Shown one piece after another: positions 58,294-64,000 of a DNA stretch of 64,000 nt (position 1 is the stretch's first letter; each line of letters opens with the position of its first letter). The DNA comes from Sediminispirochaeta bajacaliforniensis DSM 16054 (lineage in GTDB: Bacteria > Spirochaetota > Spirochaetia > DSM-16054 > Sediminispirochaetaceae). The translations under genes were made by a program, and so were the position numbers. The notes beneath the pieces were generated by a model, which saw only the letters and a list, made by a program, of their open reading frames with translations, was not told the DNA's origin and ran no database searches. The stretch covers positions 124,001 to 188,000 of the forward strand of contig NZ_KB899408.1 in assembly GCF_000378205.1 (NCBI RefSeq). Reading direction: 5' to 3'.

Positions 58294-59397
58294 ATGTTAC
58301 CCGCACTGATTACCAGCGTCGGCGCAATTACCGGAATTTCCGCATTTCTGGCTGTTTTGATGGTGATTGCCGATGCAACGATAGCCAACTATGGTGAGGT
58401 AAAAATCACCATAAACGATGAGAAGGAGTTTGTCGTAAAGGGAGGAAAACCCCTCCTCGGCACCCTCATGGAGCAGGAAATTTTTATTCCCTCGGCCTGT
58501 GGCGGTCGAGGTTCCTGCGGCCTCTGTAAGGTAAAGGTGGAAAAGGGCGCAGGCCAATATCTACCTACGGAGCTGCCCTGGATCAGCGAGGAAGAAAAGG
58601 CCGAGAATGTCCGCCTTTCTTGTCAGCTTAAAGTCAAAGAGGATTTGTCGATCCGGATTCCCGACGAACTCTTTAACGTCAAGGAGTTCCAGGCAACGGT
58701 GGCGAAGATCCGTGATCTGACCCACGACATCAAAGAAGTGACCTTTGACCTTAACGAGCCTTCGGAGATTTCCATTAGGGCCGGGCAATTTGTTCAGCTT
58801 CGGGTCCCCGAATATGAACTTACCGACGAGCCTGTTTACCGGGCCTATTCGGCGGCATCGGTACCCAGCGACAAACGCCATGTAGAGCTTGAAATACGCT
58901 ATGTACCAAACGGTATCTGTACCACCTTTGTCCACAAGTATCTGAAGGAGGGAGATCCCGTGGTCTTCAACGGCCCCTATGGGGAGTTCTTCCTCCGTGA
59001 CACCGAACGGGAGATCATTTGTATAGCCGGCGGGAGCGGTATGGCACCGATTAAGTCTATCCTTCTTGATATGGCTGAGAAGGGAAGCAATCGAAGGACC
59101 CGCTACTTCTTTGGCGCACGCTCCAAGCGCGATCTGTTTCTGCTCGATGAGATGAAGGAACTGGAAGAGCGGATGCCGAATTTTCGTTTTATTCCCGCCT
59201 TAAGTGCCCCCGAACCGGAGGACGACTGGGATGGAGAGATCGGGCTCATTACCGATGTGGTGGCCAAACATATGGAGAGCGGCGATAACACCGAAGCCTA
59301 CCTTTGCGGGAGCCCCGGTATGATCGACGCATGCGTGAAGGTTCTTACCGACAAAGGGGTGCCGGAAGAGTTGATCTACTACGATAAGTTCGGTTGA
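58294..59397 (+). CDS. nqrF: NADH-oxidising subunit NqrF
   Basis: Electron-input subunit, 367 aa. One N-terminal membrane helix, a plant-type [2Fe-2S] domain (CGGRGSCGLCKVKVE with three Cys and the fourth in NVRLSCQLKV), an FAD domain (RAYSAASVPSDKRHVELEIR) and an NAD(P) domain (IICIAGGSGMAPIKSILLDM and YLCGSPGMIDACVKVL). NADH-derived electrons would pass FAD to [2Fe-2S] to the membrane subunits. Classical NqrF is about 40 residues longer. It replaces RnfB/RnfC, so the complex is of NQR type. Its presence without NqrA, which carries the quinone site, is unusual. Confidence 0.9.
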   Translation: MLPALITSVGAITGISAFLAVLMVIADATIANYGEVKITINDEKEFVVKGGKPLLGTLMEQEIFIPSACGGRGSCGLCKVKVEKGAGQYLPTELPWISEEEKAENVRLSCQLKVKEDLSIRIPDELFNVKEFQATVAKIRDLTHDIKEVTFDLNEPSEISIRAGQFVQLRVPEYELTDEPVYRAYSAASVPSDKRHVELEIRYVPNGICTTFVHKYLKEGDPVVFNGPYGEFFLRDTEREIICIAGGSGMAPIKSILLDMAEKGSNRRTRYFFGARSKRDLFLLDEMKELEERMPNFRFIPALSAPEPEDDWDGEIGLITDVVAKHMESGDNTEAYLCGSPGMIDACVKVLTDKGVPEELIYYDKFG

Positions 59398-59411
59398 TCC
59401 GGGAGGAAGAT

Positions 59412-59900
59412 ATGAAACAGTCACCGCAGATGAAAGTGATCCAAGAGCAGATGAAACCGGGGGTGCTCACGCTCCATGGCTTTCTTGGAAACGATAGCCG
59501 TTCTTTATCAGAAATTCTCGACGCCGATGCCGCGGAGGTACGACGTCTGGGAACAACACATCAGGCAATTGCCGATCGCATGCGCTATTTCCGGAAGGAG
59601 GGTGAGGCGGGCCTCGGGGAGTTCACTACCGTCGACAGCTATTTCGATGTCAAGGTAGAATCGGTTCGGGGGAAAATTCCCAGCCCCTTTGGAGGTCCGG
59701 GGCTTTATGCGAAAACCAATACAACCGTCTTGAACAAGCAGCTTAATAGATCGTTGGTCTTTACCGATATCAATATCCACCTGATAGGCGAGCACGGTTT
59801 TTACGAAGGAAAGGGGAGTCCCTTTCGTCTCGAACCACGGGCCCTTGTTGAGATACTTGAAATTCCCCGGGAGGCTCAGCAGGTCGAAATCCCCCGCTGA
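59412..59900 (+). CDS. Uncharacterised protein at the end of the nqr operon
   Basis: A soluble 162-aa protein I do not recognise. It has no Cys, no membrane segment and no cofactor motif. Noticeable strings: LTLHGFLGNDSRSLSEILDA, an acidic/basic helix (TTHQAIADRMRYFRKEGEAG), then beta-rich sequence with SVRGKIPSPFGGPGLYAKTN and FTDINIHLIGEHGFYEGKGS. GGGAGGAAG lies just upstream of its ATG, 14 bases after nqrF, and a hairpin follows, so it is a true operon member and may be an accessory or assembly factor. That is inference. Confidence 0.7.
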   Translation: MKQSPQMKVIQEQMKPGVLTLHGFLGNDSRSLSEILDADAAEVRRLGTTHQAIADRMRYFRKEGEAGLGEFTTVDSYFDVKVESVRGKIPSPFGGPGLYAKTNTTVLNKQLNRSLVFTDINIHLIGEHGFYEGKGSPFRLEPRALVEILEIPREAQQVEIPR

Positions 59901-59916
59901 CCATCTACCCTTTCAA

Positions 59917-59944
59917 TCCCTCCGCATCCATGGTGTCGGAGGGA
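59917..59944 (+). terminator. Terminator-like hairpin after the nqr operon
   Basis: TCCCTCCG (59917-59924) pairs with CGGAGGGA (59937-59944) over a 12-base loop, followed by ATTTCAACACC. The T-run is short, so termination may be weak. Confidence 0.5.
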
Positions 59945-59974
59945 ATTTCAACACCATTTGCCTTTGCCTCGTTC

Positions 59975-60034
59975 TTGTTGCAGAAAAAGGTTGTTTTTTT
60001 TACATTTTGCACATACACTAACGAGATGCAACAA
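59975..60034. promoter_or_regulatory. Operator-like inverted TTGTTGCA repeats upstream of the WYL gene
   Basis: TTGTTGCA (59975-59982) and its exact inverse TGCAACAA (60027-60034) flank a further TTGCA (60007-60011). This spacing and position, just before ATG 60060, would suit autoregulation by the WYL protein. Confidence 0.3.
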
Positions 60035-60059
60035 ATAGCAACGATAAGGGCATAAGGCA

Positions 60060-61049
60060 ATGGGAAAGAGTGAACGATTGATGCAGCTTGAGCTGCTGCT
60101 GCTCAGCCATCCCGAGGGGATGCGCAGGGCTGAAATTGCCCGAAGGTTGGGAGTCCATCGTTCCACCGTCGGACGTTATGTGGATGAATTGAAGAAGAAA
60201 GTCGACCTCTGGGAAGACGAGTATGTCGTCGGTATTTCCAACGACGAGCCCATGAATATGATGAAGCTTTCGGTCTATGAAAGCCTTGCCTTTCACCTGT
60301 CGGCAGAACTGCTTGCAAACCATACGGAATATCACAATCCCCATATGTCGAGTGCTCTTCGGAAGCTCGCAGAAAACCTTCGCCGCAACGCTCCTTCCAT
60401 GAGTGCCAGTATCGATGCCATGGCGGAGGCGATTGAGACCGGCTCAAAATTGCAGAATCCCGATTATATTAAGGTCCTGGAGACCATGACCGATTCCTGG
60501 GTGTCAGGAAAGATCGTTCGCATCAGACATGTAAACGAGAAAACAGGGAAAGAAGAAGAGACAGAGTTTGCTCCCTATTTTATCGGATTTTACGATCAGA
60601 ACGGTGCGCGAAGGCCTATCAGCGTGACGGGACGTCTTCGCCATACCGCCGCTATTCAAACCATCGATATTCGGAAAATTCACAGTGCAGAAATTCTTGA
60701 TGAGACCTATACCATTCCTGACAACCTAAAACCTTTCGGCAAAAATGAGTTCAACGCTCCCTTTGAGTCCGAAGATCTCATTCCGTTAAAGCTGAGAATT
60801 CGTGAGCGGTCGGTGCTGAATGTCTTCCATAATCTCTACGTTAATCGTTTAAAAGTACACGATCCGGAGTCTGACGGATGGATTATCTGCGACATCGAAG
60901 CCGAAAATTCCATCGAGCTTTTTCTCAAGCTTGTGCAGTGCGGCCCTTCGGTGGAAATCCTGGAACCCAGCTCGTATCGCCAGAAGTTTATCCGGGAAAT
61001 TCAAAAAATAGCTTCTGTGTATCACCTGTCCGGTACTTCTCCTGTGTAA
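60060..61049 (+). CDS. WYL-domain transcriptional regulator
   Basis: A 329-aa regulator with an N-terminal helix-turn-helix (LLSHPEGMRRAEIARRLGVH, then RSTVGRYVDELKKKVDLWED) and a WYL domain: FAPYFIGFYDQNGARRPISV contains the conserved aromatic strand, and IPLKLRIRERSVLNVFHNLY the C-terminal extension. WYL proteins usually bind nucleic acids or small ligands to control stress or phage-defence genes; no defence gene is near. A GATAAGGG lies nine bases before ATG 60060. It precedes the TIGR02757 and oxygen-defence genes. Confidence 0.83.
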   Translation: MGKSERLMQLELLLLSHPEGMRRAEIARRLGVHRSTVGRYVDELKKKVDLWEDEYVVGISNDEPMNMMKLSVYESLAFHLSAELLANHTEYHNPHMSSALRKLAENLRRNAPSMSASIDAMAEAIETGSKLQNPDYIKVLETMTDSWVSGKIVRIRHVNEKTGKEEETEFAPYFIGFYDQNGARRPISVTGRLRHTAAIQTIDIRKIHSAEILDETYTIPDNLKPFGKNEFNAPFESEDLIPLKLRIRERSVLNVFHNLYVNRLKVHDPESDGWIICDIEAENSIELFLKLVQCGPSVEILEPSSYRQKFIREIQKIASVYHLSGTSPV

Positions 61050-61136
61050 TTTTTCCGGGAAGCCCTTGATCTTTTTTTGCGTCTAATTGATAATAGTTCT
61101 TGTTATTGATTAGGGAGGGCGGAAATCGAGCTCAAA

Positions 61137-61919
61137 ATGTTTCTTGAAGATATTTATCGCCGGTATCACCGGCGGGTATTGATCGAGCCCGATCCCCTTC
61201 AAACGGTATACTATTTTTCGTCTGATGCGGATCGGGAACTCTTCGGCTTGATAGCGGCTGCATTTTCCGTCGGTAGGGTTGGTTCCATATTACGGGCACT
61301 TGAAGAGGTGCGTTGCCGACTGGCTAATCCCGTATCCCCTGCCGCTTCATTGCTGCATAGCACGGCGGAAGATTTAGCAGGGGATTTTTCCAGTATGCGA
61401 TACCGCTTTTTTTCAGGTGATTCGATTGCGTTGTTGATGATAGGTCTGTCGAACCTTCTGAAAACCTATGGATCGCTTCAAGCCGCCTTCATGTGCAACG
61501 ATGATGCCGGCCCGGATATTCACGGCCGTCTTGCCGGGTTTGTACGCATGTTGTACGACTCTGCCGGGGGCTATGATACCGGGGCACGGCGGATCTTACC
61601 GAATCCGGATGCGGGAAGTGCCTGCAAACGGCTTCATCTTTTTCTCCGGTGGATGATCCGGAGGGATGAGATTGATCCGGGTTGCTGGAGTGATCGTTTT
61701 TCTCCTGCAACGCTGCTTGTGCCGCTTGATACCCATATGCTGCAGGTTTCCCGTCGCCTGGGGCTGACGATTCGAAAGGACGGGAGTCTTAGGACCGCCC
61801 GGGAGATTACCGGAGCGTTCAGGGAGTTTGCGTATTCGGATCCTGTCCGTTATGATTTCAGTGTAACGAGGATCGGAATACGTGGAGAGATAGTGCAATG
61901 GCCGGTCTTGACGGCTTAA
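61137..61919 (+). CDS. TIGR02757-family protein
   Basis: A 260-aa protein matching TIGR02757/DUF2400, a helix-hairpin-helix/HhH-GPD-like family of unknown function: FLEDIYRRYHRRVLIEPDPL, SSDADRELFGLIAAAFSVGR, YRFFSGDSIALLMIGLSNL, RLHLFLRWMIRRDEIDPGCW, PLDTHMLQVSRRLGLTIRKD. ATG 61137 has no ribosome-binding site at normal distance; GGAGG lies 17 bases away. It would suit an in-frame ATC at 61125, giving MELKMFLEDIY, which looks like a real family N-terminus, so initiation at ATC is possible. It lies 27 bases before rubrerythrin. Confidence 0.78.
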   Translation: MFLEDIYRRYHRRVLIEPDPLQTVYYFSSDADRELFGLIAAAFSVGRVGSILRALEEVRCRLANPVSPAASLLHSTAEDLAGDFSSMRYRFFSGDSIALLMIGLSNLLKTYGSLQAAFMCNDDAGPDIHGRLAGFVRMLYDSAGGYDTGARRILPNPDAGSACKRLHLFLRWMIRRDEIDPGCWSDRFSPATLLVPLDTHMLQVSRRLGLTIRKDGSLRTAREITGAFREFAYSDPVRYDFSVTRIGIRGEIVQWPVLTA

Positions 61920-61946
61920 AATATTTTGTTGAAAGGGGAATAGAAA

Positions 61947-62522
61947 ATGAAGAGTCTGAAGGGCACTGAAACCGAAAAAAACTTATTGAAAGGCTTTTCT
62001 GGTGAAAGTCAGGCGAGAAATCGCTATACATACTTTGCCGGAAAGGCAAAGAAAGAGGGATATGTTCAGATCGCCGATGTTTTCGAAGAGACGGCAAATC
62101 AGGAAAAAGAACATGCGAAGCGTTTGTTCAAATTTCTTGAAGGCGGAGAGTTGGAGATCACCGCATCATTTCCGGCCGGAGTAATCGGCACCACCGAAGA
62201 AAACCTTGCCGAGGCTGCCGGCGGAGAGAATTATGAATGGACCGATATGTATCCCTCTTTTGCCGCAAAAGCAAAGGAAGAGGGGTTCAATGAGATCGCC
62301 GCTGTTTTTACCGCCATCGCTGTTGCCGAGAAACAGCATGAAAAGCGTTACAAAGAGCTTCGCGAGAATATTCTGAAAGATCGTGTGTTCAAACGGGATA
62401 AGCCTGTTGTCTGGCGCTGCCGCAACTGTGGTTATATCATTGAAGCGGTTGAAGCTCCGAAGAATTGCCCTGCCTGTGCCCATCCTCAGGCCCACTTTGA
62501 GCTATTAGGCGAAAACTGGTAA
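61947..62522 (+). CDS. rbr: Rubrerythrin
   Basis: Peroxide-reducing diiron protein, 191 aa. The four-helix domain has the Glu/His ligand strings [35 protein letters not shown] and [16 protein letters not shown]. The C-terminal rubredoxin-like domain is [12 protein letters not shown] and [12 protein letters not shown] with the four Cys. In anaerobes it removes H2O2 with electrons from rubredoxin, encoded 1 kb downstream. GGGGAAT lies upstream of its ATG. Confidence 0.95.
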   Translation: MKSLKGTETEKNLLKGFSGESQARNRYTYFAGKAKKEGYVQIADVFEETANQEKEHAKRLFKFLEGGELEITASFPAGVIGTTEENLAEAAGGENYEWTDMYPSFAAKAKEEGFNEIAAVFTAIAVAEKQHEKRYKELRENILKDRVFKRDKPVVWRCRNCGYIIEAVEAPKNCPACAHPQAHFELLGENW

Positions 62523-62576
62523 TATAGAAACGCGAGATATAACATACAAATACCATCAAGTCATAAGGAGGACAAA

Positions 62577-62951
62577 ATGGCTACATTGTACGGGATTTAC
62601 AAGTGCGAGGTGTGTGGGAATATCGTTGAGGTGCTCCATGAGGGAGCAGGTGAACTTGTCTGCTGTGGTCAGCCTATGACCTTTTTTGAAGAGAAAACAG
62701 CCGACAGCACCACAGAAAAACATGTTCCTGTCATCGAGAAGACGGCAAATGGTTATAAGGTAACCGTCGGAAGCACTCTCCATCCCATGGAAGAGAAACA
62801 CTACATCGAGTGGATCGAACTTATTGCAGACGGTGTGTCCTATCGTTCCTTCCTCAAACCCGGAGATAAGCCGGAAGCCGAGTTCTGCATTTCCGCATCG
62901 AAGGTCAGTGCTCGGGAATACTGCAACGTGCATGGACTCTGGAAAGGTTGA
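62577..62951 (+). CDS. dfx: Desulfoferrodoxin (superoxide reductase)
   Basis: Two-iron superoxide reductase, 124 aa. Centre I near the N-terminus is CEVCGN with [10 protein letters not shown] (four Cys); centre II has the His ligands in [22 protein letters not shown] and the Cys/His ligands in EYCNVHGLW. It reduces superoxide to H2O2 without making O2, suiting an anaerobe. AAGGAGG lies upstream of the ATG. It is followed four bases later by ferritin. Confidence 0.95.
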   Translation: MATLYGIYKCEVCGNIVEVLHEGAGELVCCGQPMTFFEEKTADSTTEKHVPVIEKTANGYKVTVGSTLHPMEEKHYIEWIELIADGVSYRSFLKPGDKPEAEFCISASKVSAREYCNVHGLWKG

Positions 62952-62955
62952 TCGT

Positions 62956-63447
62956 ATGATACAAGAGAAGATGGAAGCTGCTTTAAACAAGCAGATTGCC
63001 GAAGAACTGGGCTCCGCCTACCTTTATCAGGCCATGAGTGCCGACTTTGCAGCAAAAAACCGCCTCGGTATGGCTGCCTGGATGCAGGCACAGGCCGGAG
63101 AGGAGATGGAGCATGCCAGGAAGATCTATCACTATATCCTCGGCAGGGGCGGACGAATTGAATTGATGGCCCTTGCCGCCCCACAGCAATCCTGGGAGAG
63201 CCCCCTTGCGGTTTTTAAGGCTTCCTACAAGCATGAACAGCATATTAGCGCTTGTATCCATGATCTTGTAAAACTTGCCAGAGAACTCGACGACACGGCG
63301 ACTGAGGTCTTCCTTTCCTGGTTCGTAACGGAGCAAGTTGAAGAAGAAGCCAGCGTCGATGAGGTCGTACAGAAGTTGAATCAGCTTGGCGATGCACCTC
63401 ATGCACTTTATATGCTTGACAAAGAGCTCGGCGCACGTCAGGCTTGA
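62956..63447 (+). CDS. ftnA: Ferritin-like iron-storage protein
   Basis: A 163-aa ferritin of the bacterial (H-type) group: NKQIAEELGSAYLYQAMSAD, FAAKNRLGMAAWMQAQAGEE, MEHARKIYHYILGRGG and VTEQVEEEASVDEVVQKL carry the ferroxidase-centre Glu/His pattern. It would store Fe and limit Fenton chemistry alongside the reductases. The start at ATG 62956 has GGAAAGG upstream, and the gene begins four bases after the desulfoferrodoxin stop. Confidence 0.93.
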   Translation: MIQEKMEAALNKQIAEELGSAYLYQAMSADFAAKNRLGMAAWMQAQAGEEMEHARKIYHYILGRGGRIELMALAAPQQSWESPLAVFKASYKHEQHISACIHDLVKLARELDDTATEVFLSWFVTEQVEEEASVDEVVQKLNQLGDAPHALYMLDKELGARQA

Positions 63448-63473
63448 TCATAACCTAATACGGAGGAACAGTT

Positions 63474-63635
63474 ATGCAGAAGTACGTTTGTGATGTTTGC
63501 GGCTATATCTACGATCCGGCTGAGGGTGACCCCGATAACGGTGTAGACCCCGGAACGCCCTTTGAGAAGCTCCCGGAAGACTGGGTTTGCCCCCTTTGCG
63601 GTGCTTCGAAAGAAGACTTTTCTCCTGCCGACTGA
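63474..63635 (+). CDS. Rubredoxin
   Basis: A 53-aa one-iron electron carrier: [16 protein letters not shown] with the first two Cys, then [13 protein letters not shown] with the second two. GGAGG lies six bases before the ATG, 26 bases after ferritin. It likely donates electrons to the rubrerythrin and desulfoferrodoxin encoded just upstream. Its 3' part overlaps the antisense 3' end of a histidine-kinase gene. Confidence 0.95.
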   Translation: MQKYVCDVCGYIYDPAEGDPDNGVDPGTPFEKLPEDWVCPLCGASKEDFSPAD

Positions 63636-64000
63636 TTCTCGTCGGGACGTGGAAAAAAGGCTGCTTCGGACTTGTTGTCCGGGCGGCCTTTTTTGTTGTG
63701 ATGAGCCATTGGCAGACGAATTCTAAAGACGGTTGCATCTGCCGCAGGATAATCGATAACACCCTGATGCGCTTCTATAATATGCTGGCAAATGGATAAT
63801 CCAAGCCCCGTGTTGTGCTTTTCCCGTTTCGTCGTGAAAAAAGGATTAAAAATCTGATTGCGTATTTCCGGAAGGATGCCGGGGCCGCTGTCTCGAATTT
63901 GAATCTCAACATAGCGGTCATGTTTGTTTTCCAGAATTGATATTCCGATCGTGCCGAATGAATCAACAGCTTCGAGACTGTTGACAAGTAAGTTGATGAA
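63509..64000 (-). CDS. Sensor histidine kinase, C-terminal part (cut by window end)
   Basis: Only the 3' portion lies in the window; the gene continues past base 64000. The visible part is an HATPase: the N-box [16 protein letters not shown], the G1 box [14 protein letters not shown], the F box [10 protein letters not shown] and the G2 box [18 protein letters not shown], ending around FRIRLPM. The frame then stays open for about 66 further codons to a stop at 63509-63511, running antisense through the terminator and most of the rubredoxin gene. That tail is low in complexity and may be a non-conserved extension. No regulator gene is visible. Confidence 0.85.
   Translation of the reverse strand, partial: FINLLVNSLEAVDSFGTIGISILENKHDRYVEIQIRDSGPGILPEIRNQIFNPFFTTKREKHNTGLGLSICQHIIEAHQGVIDYPAADATVFRIRLPMAHHNKKGRPDNKSEAAFFPRPDENQSAGEKSSFEAPQRGQTQSSGSFSKGVPGSTPLSGSPSAGS
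63653..63694 (+). terminator. Terminator of the oxygen-defence genes
   Basis: AAAAAAGGC-T-GC-TT-CGGAC pairs with GTCCG-G-GC-G-GCCTTTTTT across 63653-63694, with two interruptions, followed by T residues. It is symmetrical (A-run before, T-run after), yet lies inside the open frame of the antisense histidine kinase. Confidence 0.75.

Noticed and set aside
61918-61927. Palindrome AAAATATTTT just before rubrerythrin, considered as a PerR/Fur-like operator
   Set aside because: Too short and too AT-simple; it overlaps the end of the upstream gene and does not match the longer PerR box.
1-64000. CRISPR arrays, insertion sequences, prophage genes, tRNA and rRNA
   Set aside because: Looked for on both strands by eye; no regular spaced repeats, transposase or integrase products, cloverleaf or rRNA-like sequence found.

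Overview
The window reads like the chromosome of a free-living, anaerobic, fermentative spirochaete, perhaps a marine or saline relative of Spirochaeta/Sediminispirochaeta. This is inference from gene content. The clues are a BMP-type riboflavin importer of the Rfu kind known from treponemes, soluble chemotaxis proteins, solute-binding proteins whose signal peptides end in A-S-G or A-Q-G followed by acidic residues, an anaerobe's oxygen-defence set (rubrerythrin, desulfoferrodoxin, ferritin, rubredoxin), a very large CoA-dehydratase-activase protein, and a locus for eating the osmolyte ectoine. I see no tRNA, rRNA, CRISPR array, insertion sequence or prophage. Coding density is high and gene order looks undisturbed.

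Layout. 120-5262: two-component system, then a sugar ABC importer without its ATPase. 5457-9740: a giant activase/dehydratase-like protein. 9747-15078 (minus): FMN riboswitch and riboflavin importer operon rfuABCD ending in an rlpA-like gene. 15208-20598: PRPP synthase, FGGY kinase, a YgjP-type metallopeptidase and a secreted transglutaminase. 20630-35543: ectoine/hydroxyectoine island. 35591-39603 (minus): HD-domain protein and a soluble MCP-like protein with CheD and a PilZ protein. 39703-45818: MalK-type ATPase, anchored solute-binding-like protein, radical SAM protein, a large unknown protein, Ogt and a 49-residue membrane protein. 45902-54553 (minus): PPOX-like protein, pyruvate dehydrogenase complex, Tpx, RlmKL and a NYN protein. 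55490-59900: Na+-NQR-like operon nqrBCDEF with no nqrA. 60060-63635: WYL regulator, TIGR02757 protein and the oxygen-defence genes. 63509-64000 (minus): 3' part of a histidine kinase.

The ectoine island is the most coherent system. It encodes two IclR regulators, a TRAP importer, EutA/EutB/EutC-like enzymes (hydroxyectoine to ectoine), two ectoine-hydrolase (DoeA/EutD) paralogues, an M20 amidohydrolase in place of the usual deacetylase, a DABA transaminase, and then aspartate-semialdehyde dehydrogenase plus aspartokinase. The last two would allow aspartate semialdehyde to be oxidised through aspartyl phosphate with ATP gain, instead of by the usual non-phosphorylating dehydrogenase.

A second signal cuts across the window. 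Eleven genes without a clear ribosome-binding site have a sigma70-like promoter whose -10 box ends exactly 6 or 7 bases before the start codon. In ten the spacer is 17 bases and in one it is 18. This predicts leaderless mRNAs, and it settled several start codons in this annotation. One pair, at 42237-42306, is divergent and shares a single -35 heptamer.
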